Origin: Planctomycetota bacterium
GTDB lineage: Bacteria > Planctomycetota > Phycisphaerae > UBA1845 > UTPLA1
Assembly: GCA_016712275.1 (NCBI GenBank)
Contig: JADJRI010000020.1
Coordinates: 1 to 64,000, forward strand
Direction of reading: 5' to 3'
Length of the DNA stretch: 64,000 nucleotides
Within the stretch, counting starts at the first letter, position 1; each line of letters opens with the position of its first letter. The translations under genes and the position numbers were made by a program. Positions 38,091 through 46,168 of this stretch are shown here, in pieces. A model generated the notes under the pieces. It saw only the letters and a program-made list of their open reading frames with translations, made no database searches and was not told where the DNA came from.

Positions 38091-40202
38091 TCAATGCGCC
38101 ATTTCATTCATCGCCCACACGGCCAACTTCTCACGAAAAATCTTGGAATTGTGCCGGATGTCTACCGGGAAGCCGGGGTGGATGAGGAAGGTGTCGATTG
38201 CTTGGGTGAATTCATGTTTCGTGCCGAGGGCGAAGAGTTCTTCACCGAGGGCGCTCGGGTTTTTGTGGTCACTTGCTTCGAGAGCGAATTCGTCGATTTC
38301 GATGCAGACGACGGGGATTTGGTTGGGGCGGTGGCCGACGCCGACGAGGGCGGAGCGTCGAACCTTCGGATGCTGATTGAATATGGCTTCGACCTGCTCG
38401 GTGAAGAGCGTGCCGGTTTCGGTGATGACGCGGTGGGCTTTGCGCCCATAGAACCAGAGGCGGCCTTGTTCGTCGAATCGGCCAAGGTCGCCCATGCGGT
38501 GCCAGACGGCGAAATCAGAGTGGGCGGCGGAACCAGAGTCGGCACGCGCATGTGAATCAGATCCGGCATGTGTAAGGGAATCAGAGCCGGGTTGTCTCAA
38601 CCCGGAATTGAATTCGACTTGCCTTGGTCCGGTCGTCGCGGAACTTTCGTCGATCGGTGACAACTCGGCTTGGAAAGTTTCGGACTGGGACAGCCCGGCT
38701 TTGATTGTTTGTTCGGGCTGGGGCGGCCCGGTTCTGTTTGTATATTCACGAATCTTCGCGAGGCGGGTTGCGGCTTCGCTGGTGAAGTACTCGCGCGTGA
38801 CGATGGGGCCTTTGACGGCGATTTCGCCGATTTGGCCGATGGGGAGTTCGAGGTCGTCGCTCCATTCGGCGATCGGCTCATCGGTTAAGCGGATGATTCG
38901 CACGTCGACGTAGGGCACGGGCTTGCCGACGCAGGTGCCGAGGCCCTGGGCGGTGAGTGCGGCGGTCTCCGCGAGGATTTCGCCAGAGCCGATGACGGCG
39001 ACGGGGAGGGCTTCGGTGGCGCCGTAGGGGGTGAAAATCTGGGGATTGGGAGTTGGGGGCTGAAGCTTCGGGGTTGGGCCGATTGCGTTCGGCACCGGCC
39101 ATTGGCCGGTGCCACACTTTGCTGGCAAGATGCCAGTGCCACTGTTCACCGGCGAGACGCCGGTGCCACATGGGGGCTTGATTTCAAACATCGAGATAAA
39201 GCGGCGGATGGTTTCGGGCGGCACCGGCGCGCCGGCGGAAATGACTCTGCGCAGTGATGGGAGCTTCGTGCCGTGGGCCTCGCCATAGCGGCCGACGCGG
39301 TCGAGGAGGGCGGGGGAGCCGAACATGTGTGTCACGTTGTTGTCACGCACGGCCTCGATGATTTTTGTCGGATCGACGAGGGCCGGGCGCGTGAAGTCCA
39401 TCTCGGGGATGACGGCCGACATGCCTAGCGCGGGGTCGAAGAGGGCGAAGAGCGGGAACGTTGGCAGGTCGATTTCGTCCGGCTGGATGTCGAACCGTTC
39501 GCGGAGTATGCGAACCTGGGCGTCAAACATGCCGTGGCGGTAGAGGACGCCTTTGGGCGGGCCGGTGCTGCCGGTGGTGAAGATGATGGCGGCGGGGTCG
39601 GAGGGGGCGGTTGGGGCGATGGGGAAGGCGATTGGGCTCGATTTGGTTATCTGGTGATTTGGTGATTTCGTGATTGCTGAGGGAGATTGAGGAGTCATGG
39701 ATGCCATTATGGTGGCACCACACTTACGGATTTCAGAGAGCGTGTGGCCGCGCCAGAGGTAGCGGGGGCCGGCGGTGATGATTGTGCGGACGCTCTTAAA
39801 TGCTGTGGGGTTTAGGATTCGTAGGATGTGAGCAAGGGGGATGCCGATGAATGCTTCGGCATTCACGGCGCGCAGGCACTCGACCATGTTGCGGCGGCCC
39901 ATGCCGGGGTCGATGAGGACGGGGACCGCGCCGATTTTGTAGAGGGCGAAGGTGAGGACGAAGAATTCGGGCGAGGGGCGGACCATGAGGATGGTACGCG
40001 TGCCGCGGGCGATGCCGGCGGCTTGGAGGCCGAAGGCGCAGGCGTCGGTTTCGGTGTTGAGTTGTTCGAAGGTGTAGTGAGAGTAAATGGCGCGGCCGTT
40101 CGCGTCGCGGCCGGAGCGCCAGATGATGGCGGGGTTTTGGGGTTGCTCGGCGGCGCGGAGGGGGAGCCAGGCGGCGACGTTGAGAAGGCGTGAGGTGACC
40201 AA
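38091..40202 (-). CDS. oleC: OleC-type AMP-dependent beta-lactone synthetase with repeat-derived insertions
   Basis: Adenylate-forming enzyme; OleC converts beta-hydroxy acids to beta-lactones in long-chain olefin synthesis. Motifs: AIIFTTGSTGPPKGVLYRHG (adenylate loop), FALFDPALGMSAVIPEMD, FGSPALLDR, FTPYGATEALP and the late hinge WHRMGDLG with GRLWFYGRKAHR. Homology begins near 40200; TTG 40202 is a possible start, while ATG 40256 lies inside another gene. At about 700 residues it is some 150 longer than relatives. Three inserts explain this: ITKSPNHQITKS near 39640-39700, GTGVSPV/GTGILPA/GTGQWPV at 39091-39169, and about 80 residues near 38520-38760 made of palindromic DNA. All keep the frame open. 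oleB lies upstream. Confidence 0.85.
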   Translation of the reverse strand: MVTSRLLNVAAWLPLRAAEQPQNPAIIWRSGRDANGRAIYSHYTFEQLNTETDACAFGLQAAGIARGTRTILMVRPSPEFFVLTFALYKIGAVPVLIDPGMGRRNMVECLRAVNAEAFIGIPLAHILRILNPTAFKSVRTIITAGPRYLWRGHTLSEIRKCGATIMASMTPQSPSAITKSPNHQITKSSPIAFPIAPTAPSDPAAIIFTTGSTGPPKGVLYRHGMFDAQVRILRERFDIQPDEIDLPTFPLFALFDPALGMSAVIPEMDFTRPALVDPTKIIEAVRDNNVTHMFGSPALLDRVGRYGEAHGTKLPSLRRVISAGAPVPPETIRRFISMFEIKPPCGTGVSPVNSGTGILPAKCGTGQWPVPNAIGPTPKLQPPTPNPQIFTPYGATEALPVAVIGSGEILAETAALTAQGLGTCVGKPVPYVDVRIIRLTDEPIAEWSDDLELPIGQIGEIAVKGPIVTREYFTSEAATRLAKIREYTNRTGPPQPEQTIKAGLSQSETFQAELSPIDESSATTGPRQVEFNSGLRQPGSDSLTHAGSDSHARADSGSAAHSDFAVWHRMGDLGRFDEQGRLWFYGRKAHRVITETGTLFTEQVEAIFNQHPKVRRSALVGVGHRPNQIPVVCIEIDEFALEASDHKNPSALGEELFALGTKHEFTQAIDTFLIHPGFPVDIRHNSKIFREKLAVWAMNEMAH
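39091..39169 (-). repeat. Three tandem GTGG-headed hairpins (D2) inside oleC
   Basis: Read on the minus strand: GTGG then CACCGGCG/CGCCGGTG with loop TCT; GTGG then CTGGCA/TGCCAG with loop TCT; GTGG then CACCGGCCA/TGGCCGGTG. They are translated in oleC as GTGVSPV, GTGILPA and GTGQWPV. The same head-plus-hairpin design as the intergenic REP-like elements. Confidence 0.75.
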
Positions 40203-40669
40203 TCTTCCAAATACGGTGTCAAGTCTTCTCCCGATTCGGCGATGATATCGAACCAATCCCGCAGTAATTCAGAAGGCGCAAACGAGATGATGCGTTTCCA
40301 ATGAACTCTAAGGATTTTCACGATGGGTTGCCGCTCTTCTTGAGGCCATTCTTTCCATTGTGCATAGTCAAGCTTTCCGCCAAAGACGAATGGCCCAACG
40401 GGATAGATTTCGTCCGGTTCGACTAGCAGCAATTCGATTATCCGAGGGAGAAAGTGCTTAAAGTCATTGACTTCTCCGAAAGTGGTCATTGCTTTGAAGG
40501 CATATTTTTCGAGGTCGGCTGACGTCAACTCGCGCAGCGGCCTGGCAAAAATCAGGCTCTTCATCGTGTGATCGACGCAATGGTCGCACCCATGCATATC
40601 TTCGTTGGATCGGTAATTCCGAAAAACGCGATAGAGATCTTCAACCGCATCTTTCAGTTCCTTTTCCAT
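39863..40669 (-). CDS. Hypothetical protein, 3' end lost into oleC
   Basis: Only about the first 155 codons (40669 down to about 40203) look real: an acidic, helical, soluble protein (EKELKDAVEDLYRVFRNY, HGCDHCVDHTMKSLIFARPL with a possible Cys/His metal site). After EDLTPYLEDW the frame continues as Ser/Pro/Ala-rich text that is only an out-of-frame shadow of oleC. No stop occurs in any frame at the expected end, so the gene seems truncated at the oleC boundary. AT-rich relative to oleB and oleC. Family not recognised. Together with the repeat at 40726 it looks like an insertion between oleB and oleC. Confidence 0.5.
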   Translation of the reverse strand: MEKELKDAVEDLYRVFRNYRSNEDMHGCDHCVDHTMKSLIFARPLRELTSADLEKYAFKAMTTFGEVNDFKHFLPRIIELLLVEPDEIYPVGPFVFGGKLDYAQWKEWPQEERQPIVKILRVHWKRIISFAPSELLRDWFDIIAESGEDLTPYLEDWSPHAFSTSPPGSPSAPPSNPKTPPSSGAPAATRTAAPFTLTTPSNNSTPKPTPAPSASKPPASPAARVPSSWSAPRPNSSSSPSPSTKSARSPSSSTPAWAAATWSSACAP

Positions 40670-40725
40670 CTGCAGATTCTCGATATCACAAGATTGTCTA
40701 AATTCGTTAAATCATCCGCGCACAC

Positions 40726-40757
40726 TCGCCCTACTCCTGTGGAGTTGGGCTAAATGG
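40726..40757 (-). repeat. Family-A hairpin, copy A6, overlapping the oleB end
   Basis: On the minus strand: ATTTA, then GCCCAACTCC, loop ACA, GGAGTAGGGC, one base shorter in the loop than A3-A5. Only the hairpin part is present. Its GAG TAG makes the last codon and stop of oleB. Confidence 0.7.
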
Positions 40758-41714
40758 GATTTGCGAATGTTCGAATCTCAGCGAACTTATTCGTGTTACT
40801 TTATTAAGATGCAGCAACACGAGTTCAACTACTCGATCTCGCGCGTCATCGTTTAGATAGTGGCCGGCGTCCTCCCATGCATGGACGTCGGCCAACGGAA
40901 ACCGTTTCCGCCATTCATCCAGAAACCTCGCATCGAACACATAATCCTGCAAACCCCACATGATCAGCGTCGGCCGGTCGGCGAGGTGGTGGAGGTTTTC
41001 GTCGATCCATTTCGCTGTCGCGTATGACGGGTGCTCGGGTGACAGGGGAATGTCCTGCACGAACAGGCGCGTTGCTAGCCGGTTTTCGAAGGTGTTGTAA
41101 GGGGCGGTGAGGCCGTAATTCACGTCGTTGGGGAGGCCGCGCGAGGAGGCGGTCCAGGCGGCGCCGCGAGCGAAAAGGTTCAGCCCTTGCACGGCCCATT
41201 TTGCAAAGGCGGTGTCGCGGTGGAGGAGTTTGAGCATCCACGGAAGTTCGAAACCGTCGGATGGTAAGAACGCGGCGGTGTTGGTGATGATGAGGCGGGA
41301 GATTCGGTCGGGCCTTCGCAGGGCAGCGCCCATGCCGATCATACCGCCCCAGTCGTGGACGAGCATGGTGACATCGCGTTCGAGTTGAAGGTGATCGAGC
41401 AGAGTTTCGAGGTCGTCGATTCGACTCTTGAGGCGGTAGTCGTACCGCGATTGCGGCGGTTTGTCGGAGAGGCCGCAGCCGATGTGGTCGGGGACGATAC
41501 AGCGATGCGTGGGACGCAGGGCTTTGACGATCTCGCGAAAGTAGAACGACCACGTTGGATTGCCGTGAACCATGACGACGGCCGGGGCGTCGCGGCGGTC
41601 GCCGGGGCCGGTGTATTCGTCGAGGTAGTGGTAGCGCAGGCCGGCGCGGTCGAGATAATTGCTCGCGAAGGGATAGAGTGGCCGCCAGATTGCGTCGCCG
41701 TTCATTGACGTCAT
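40731..41714 (-). CDS. oleB: OleB-type alpha/beta hydrolase (haloalkane dehalogenase-like beta-lactone decarboxylase)
   Basis: Alpha/beta hydrolase of the haloalkane dehalogenase group: oxyanion segment VHGNPTWSF, nucleophile elbow LVHDWGGMIGMG with catalytic Asp, and His in DAGHYLND. OleB decarboxylates the beta-lactone made by OleC to a cis-olefin. ATG 41714 (or 41705); the frame extending to 42062 runs into the divergent guaB. About 327 residues, of which the last 20 (to PFSPTPQE) are probably non-native, the end being encoded by repeat A6. oleA and oleD are not in the window. Confidence 0.82.
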   Translation of the reverse strand: MTSMNGDAIWRPLYPFASNYLDRAGLRYHYLDEYTGPGDRRDAPAVVMVHGNPTWSFYFREIVKALRPTHRCIVPDHIGCGLSDKPPQSRYDYRLKSRIDDLETLLDHLQLERDVTMLVHDWGGMIGMGAALRRPDRISRLIITNTAAFLPSDGFELPWMLKLLHRDTAFAKWAVQGLNLFARGAAWTASSRGLPNDVNYGLTAPYNTFENRLATRLFVQDIPLSPEHPSYATAKWIDENLHHLADRPTLIMWGLQDYVFDARFLDEWRKRFPLADVHAWEDAGHYLNDDARDRVVELVLLHLNKVTRISSLRFEHSQIPFSPTPQE

Positions 41715-41846
41715 CAGGCAGGCGATGATACGACAAAACGTCGGAAGTCGAAATGGAGGCGTGGAACTCAGGCTTGTCGTAAGGTTGCATCGCATCGGGA
41801 TTTGTATAGAATCCGTCGAAAGGGAAACCGCCTCGGATTTTGCCCC

Positions 41847-43336
41847 ATGCGGAACAAGATTATTGCCGATGCCATTACCTTCGACGATGTGCTCCTTGTT
41901 CCCGCGCGCAGCGGAGTCGTGCCGAAGGATGCCGATGTTCGTACACGGCTCACTCGAAAAATTCACCTGAACATTCCGCTCCTGTCCGCTCCGATGGACA
42001 CCGTCACCGAGTCCAGCCTGGCCATTGCGCTGGCACAGGAGGGCGGGATTGGCATCATCCACAAGAATCTCACCATCGAAGCCCAGTGCCGCGAGGTTGA
42101 CAAGGTCAAGCGCAGCGCCAACGGCGTCATTTTCGATCCGGTCACATTGCGGCCGTCGGATACCGTGGAGCGCGCGGCCGTACTAATGCGGTTGCACAAT
42201 ATTTCCGGCGTGCCGATTGTGGAAGATGGGGATCGGCTGGTCGGCATTTTGACACGCGCGATCTCAAGTTTCTCGATCATTCCGACGGACACACTGCCGA
42301 GACGCAGTATGTTCGCGATGTGATGACGAAGGACAAGCTGGTTACGGCTCCGCCGGGGACGTCGCTGGACGAGGCCGATCGCATTCTGCAGAAGCACAAA
42401 GTCGAAAAGCTGCTGCTCGTGGAGCCCGACGGCAAGCTGGTCGGCATGATCACGATCAAGGACATCGACAAGAACCGGCAATTTCCGAATAGCTGCCGGG
42501 ATGAGCGCGGTCGGCTGCGCGTCGGCGCGGCAGTCGGCGTTCTTGAATTCGAGCGCGTCGAGGCATTGATGGACAATGGCGTCGATGTGATCGGCGTTGA
42601 TTCGGCGCATGGCCACAGCGAAAACGTCATCAACACGGTTCGCGAAATCAAGCGGCGATACAACATCGAAGTGATCGCCGGCAACATCGCGACGGCCAAT
42701 GCGGCAAAGGACTTGATTGAAGCCGGCGCGGATTGCCTGAAAGTGGGCATTGGGCCGGGCTCGATCTGCACGACTAGAATTGTCTCCGGCGTGGGCATTC
42801 CGCAAATTACAGCCATCATGGATGTGTCGTCGGTGGCCGAAGAGGCCGGCGTGCCGATGATCGCGGATGGCGGCGTGCGGTTCTCCGGAGATATAACGAA
42901 GGCGCTGGCGGCCGGGGCGAATGCGGTCATGCTGGGTTCGCTGTTTGCCGGGTTGGACGAATCGCCGGGGCAGTTGGTGATCTGGAAGGGACGGCGGTTC
43001 AAGGAATATCGCGGCATGGGCTCGCTGGGGGCGATGCACAGCGGCAGCGCCGACCGATATAGTCAGAAGGGCACGACGGACCGCGACAAGCTGGTGCCCG
43101 AAGGTGTAGAAGGTCGCGTGCCATACCGCGGCACGCTGGCGGAGCTGACGTATCAACTGGTCGGCGGCCTGCGCGCGGGGATGGGATACTGCGGCACGGC
43201 CACGATTGAGGAATTGCGTCAGGATGCGCGTTTTGTTCGTGTCAGCGGGGCGAGCATGGCGGAGTCTCACCCGCACAATTTGTTGATTACCGAGGAAGCA
43301 CCGAATTATGCAATTCAGAATTCCATTGAGGTCTAA
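41847..43336 (+). CDS. guaB: Inosine-5'-monophosphate dehydrogenase (one frameshift)
   Basis: NAD-dependent oxidation of IMP to XMP, the committed step to GMP. N-terminus [13 protein letters not shown], two CBS domains (about 95-205), active-site loop [13 protein letters not shown] with catalytic Cys, and flap GMGSLGAM. The first frame breaks at about 42253 (VGILTR), and the next piece ([18 protein letters not shown] and on) reads in a shifted frame: one C lost in CGCCGC. Joined length 496 residues is normal. ATG 41847 gives the standard start. Divergent from oleB. Its 3' end overlaps the next gene by 29 bases. Confidence 0.94.
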
Positions 43337-43949
43337 AAACAGCGCGCTGATGTGTGGGCTGGGTGTCGCAAGCGCGATCTTTTTGGCCGCGTGTTCTCAC
43401 GTCAACGATCCGTTCAAGGACTCAAGCGCGACGATTGACGCTGAGATGACGACGGCCAGCGCCGAGGGGTATAAGGGCAAGCGGGAATTTTATGTTCCGT
43501 TGCATCGCCGAGGGGACACGACGCAGGTTAACTACGAAAACGGATCGACCACCCATTGGCCGCTGTGGTTCGAGGATCCGTTCGAGGACAAGGGCAACGA
43601 CGTGACCGACCCGGACGATCGCGATCCGATCGACAACCGCTTTGCTTTGACTTGGGCCGATTTTCTGCATATGGGGTATGGTCCGGGTCGAATGCTGTTG
43701 AATATTCTGGGCTATCCATTCAGCGCCGCGGTCACGCCGCCGGGCACACTGATGGAAAGCGATGGTCGTCTGGATAAAAACATTCTGGGTTATGATCACG
43801 ATGCCAAGCGGTCGGATTCGGCATCACGCGAGCCGCCCGATGGCCATCACCTGACGCGCGATACAAATATCCCGGCAAGCGATGATTCGGCAAGCATGCC
43901 GGATGAAAAAGTCGGAGACAATGCGACGTCTGAAAACGCGCCTTCGTGA
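43308..43949 (+). CDS. Predicted lipoprotein of unknown function
   Basis: 213 residues. Signal with lipobox IFLAACS, then an acidic, Asp-rich mature protein ([19 protein letters not shown]) and a short hydrophobic part [24 protein letters not shown] that might touch the membrane. The tail is low complexity. ATG 43308 lies within guaB; ATG 43350 ([11 protein letters not shown]) is an alternative. No family recognised. Position suggests co-transcription with guaB, but no functional link is visible. Confidence 0.65.
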   Translation: MQFRIPLRSKNSALMCGLGVASAIFLAACSHVNDPFKDSSATIDAEMTTASAEGYKGKREFYVPLHRRGDTTQVNYENGSTTHWPLWFEDPFEDKGNDVTDPDDRDPIDNRFALTWADFLHMGYGPGRMLLNILGYPFSAAVTPPGTLMESDGRLDKNILGYDHDAKRSDSASREPPDGHHLTRDTNIPASDDSASMPDEKVGDNATSENAPS

Positions 43950-44058
43950 TCGCTGGTGCGAGTGCGAATGATTTTCATGCGTGATATTTCTTGGTCCGCC
44001 GGCATGCGTCGACGGACACGAACAAGTCGAGTGGAAACTCATTGAAAGGTAAGGACCC

Positions 44059-44265
44059 ATGAAGACGATTGGACGATTTCTCATGACGGCCGTGGTATGT
44101 TGCTGCTTCACATTGGCTGGAACCGGTTGCAGCCAAAATTGCTGCAAGACCGAGTGCGCCGCGGACTGCAAGAAAGAATGCAAAGAGGGCTGCAAGGGTA
44201 CATGCTGCAAGCAGGCCAAGACCTGCCCGGCCGATTGCCAGAAGGAATGCTGCAAGAAGGCCTGA
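44059..44265 (+). CDS. Small Cys-rich lipoprotein, possible metal binder
   Basis: 68 residues. Signal with lipobox LAGTGC, then a mature part of about 45 residues with 12 further Cys, alternating with Lys and Glu in loosely repeated units (DCKKECKEGCKG, CCKQAKTCPADCQKECC). The composition suggests metallothionein-like metal or persulfide binding at the membrane, or a disulfide-knotted surface peptide; neither is shown. ATG 44059 follows AAAGGTAAGGA. A hairpin terminator follows 33 bases after the stop, so it is probably a single-gene or last-gene transcript. No named family recognised. Confidence 0.65.
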   Translation: MKTIGRFLMTAVVCCCFTLAGTGCSQNCCKTECAADCKKECKEGCKGTCCKQAKTCPADCQKECCKKA

Positions 44266-44298
44266 TTTGCATCAGGTTGACATACGCGCAATTGGCAG

Positions 44299-44333
44299 AC
44301 ACCCCGCGCTCCACAGTGAGAACGGGGTGTTTT
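44299..44333 (+). terminator. Rho-independent terminator
   Basis: Arms ACACCCCG (44299-44306) and CGGGGTGT (44323-44330), a perfect 8-bp stem, followed by TTT. It lies 33 bases after the Cys-rich lipoprotein gene. Confidence 0.7.
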
Positions 44334-44461
44334 GCTTGAATGAGGCGCAAGCCGCAAGGCCGCGATACTGATTGCGTCGTTTGTTGTCGGGAGCACGAGA
44401 GCGTTGGGTCGTGCTGATCCCGTTGTTGGGTGTTGCAATGTGGGTTTGATGGAGAAGATTG

Positions 44462-44698
44462 ATGGATCCAGTTCATGGAGTAAAGCCGATCGTGATCGAG
44501 GAGACGCCCGGGAAAAAGGCGTACTGTCAATGCGGGCTCAGCGAGAAGCTGCCGTACTGCGACGGGGCGCACAACCGACACGCGACGGGATTGGCTCCGA
44601 TCGTTTGCGATGTCGCGGAACCCGGCAAGAAGGCGGTTTGCCAGTGCCATCGCAGTGGTAACAAGCCCTGGTGCGACGGAACGCACAGCCGGGGATGA
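44462..44698 (+). CDS. Double CDGSH iron-sulfur domain protein
   Basis: 78 residues with two C-x-C-x10-11-C-D-G-x-H motifs: CQCGLSEKLPYCDGAH and CQCHRSGNKPWCDGTH. Each should bind one [2Fe-2S] cluster through three Cys and one His, as in mitoNEET-type proteins, which are redox- and pH-sensitive. ATG 44462 is used; the TTG at 44459 is adjacent. No signal peptide, so cytoplasmic. Converges on the APC permease. Role unknown; relatives are linked to iron or redox homeostasis. Confidence 0.87.
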   Translation: MDPVHGVKPIVIEETPGKKAYCQCGLSEKLPYCDGAHNRHATGLAPIVCDVAEPGKKAVCQCHRSGNKPWCDGTHSRG

Positions 44699-44713
44699 CC
44701 TCCAGTCGCCGAA

Positions 44714-46162
44714 TTAAGTGGAATGAATCGTCTCGTTCGGTGCGGCCTTGACCGGCCAAAAGAAATAGAGCACGCCGAGGGCTGCAATTAGCGCGAGCGA
44801 CAGCAGTGTGTCGTACGATGGACTGGCATCGGGGGAATTCCACGTGTCGACATCAGCGGCGACGAGGCTCACCGCGATGGCGGCTTCCACAAGGACCAGC
44901 ACCAGGGCGATGAAAATGCCGGCCGGCACGCGGAAGGCGTCGGGCGGAAAGGTGCGGCCCATTCGTCGATCGCGCAGGCGAAACACAACAAGGCTGAAAT
45001 AACTGAGGCCGAAGAGTATGGCGCTGCCCATGAAGTAGATGGTGAGTATTTCGCGGAAGCTGCGGTTGAGCACAAAGATGCAGGCGACCAAACCGCACAG
45101 AATCAGCGAAGGCACCGGAGCCTGATGCCGCGACATGCGGGCAAGAAAACTGAATATGAGCCCGTCGCGCGCCAGGGCAAAAGTCACGCGCGTGTTGGCC
45201 AGAAAAACGCTCGAAAGCGAGCCAAGACAGATCAGAATGCTGGCCAGCAGGATGGTTTTTTCGATCGGGACATCCTTGATATCGTGAAAAATCTGCGCAT
45301 GGACGTCGGGCTTGTCCGCCATATCGACCGGGGACATGGCGCAGAGCAGCGCGTAATTGTAAAATAAATAGACGCCCGTCAATATGAAGACAGTCGCGAT
45401 CAGGGCCTTGGGCATGGAGCGATGCACGTCGCGCGTCTCCTCCGCGAGTTTCGCGGGATCCGTCGCGCCGGTGTAAGGCCAAAAAGCCAAGAGCAGCGAT
45501 TGAAAAAACATGGCAACCGCATGCCACACGTCTTGCGATTGACCTTCGGGCGGCAAGACAGGAACTTGGGAAATCTTCGGCGTCCATTGCCCGGCCACCA
45601 TCATCGCGCCAACTGCGATACCCAGAACCGCGAGGGCTTTAAGTGCCGTTAGCAGGTTCTGGGTCACCGCGCCCGTTTTGAGCCCCAGACAGTTGACGGC
45701 GATGACAAGGGCAATGGCCGCGCAGCCCATCGCCGGTGACGCCCACTTGGCATCAATCCCAAACAGGCTCGCCGCAAAATCCCCCAGCGCGGCTGCGATC
45801 GTTCCGCCGCCGCAGGCGATGATGAAAATCGTAAATGACCAGCCGAACAAGAAAGCGGCGAAGGGTCCGTATGCTTCCTTCAAGAATTGGTATTCGCCGC
45901 CCGCCTTGGGAAATCGCGTCGCCAGCTCGGCGGTGACGAGGCTTTGCATCAGCGTCAAAAGGCCCGCCACCATCCAAAGCCCCAGGATGAACCACGGCGA
46001 AGCGATTCTGGCGGCCAATTCGCCAGGTGTTCGGAATATGCCGGAGCCGATCGCGCCGCCGACGCCGACGCAAATAATGGTTGTTGCACCGACGATTCTG
46101 CGCAGGGCATGGGGTGTGGATTTGGCAGCGAGCGCGGGATCCGGAATGATGCGATCGCCCAT
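44714..46162 (-). CDS. APC-family amino acid permease
   Basis: 482 residues with about 12 membrane helices. Start TIICVGVGGAIGSGIFRTPG carries the Gly-rich helix 1 of the APC superfamily. FPKAGGEYQFLKEAYGPFAAFLFGW (read from its parts) and YTGATDPAKLAEETRDVHRS match the AGT/LAT-like transporters. Substrate probably an amino acid, not determinable here. It begins seven bases after waaA on the same strand, so the two are likely co-transcribed, although their functions differ. Intact. Confidence 0.86.
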   Translation of the reverse strand: MGDRIIPDPALAAKSTPHALRRIVGATTIICVGVGGAIGSGIFRTPGELAARIASPWFILGLWMVAGLLTLMQSLVTAELATRFPKAGGEYQFLKEAYGPFAAFLFGWSFTIFIIACGGGTIAAALGDFAASLFGIDAKWASPAMGCAAIALVIAVNCLGLKTGAVTQNLLTALKALAVLGIAVGAMMVAGQWTPKISQVPVLPPEGQSQDVWHAVAMFFQSLLLAFWPYTGATDPAKLAEETRDVHRSMPKALIATVFILTGVYLFYNYALLCAMSPVDMADKPDVHAQIFHDIKDVPIEKTILLASILICLGSLSSVFLANTRVTFALARDGLIFSFLARMSRHQAPVPSLILCGLVACIFVLNRSFREILTIYFMGSAILFGLSYFSLVVFRLRDRRMGRTFPPDAFRVPAGIFIALVLVLVEAAIAVSLVAADVDTWNSPDASPSYDTLLSLALIAALGVLYFFWPVKAAPNETIHST

Positions 46163-46168
46163 TGTAGA

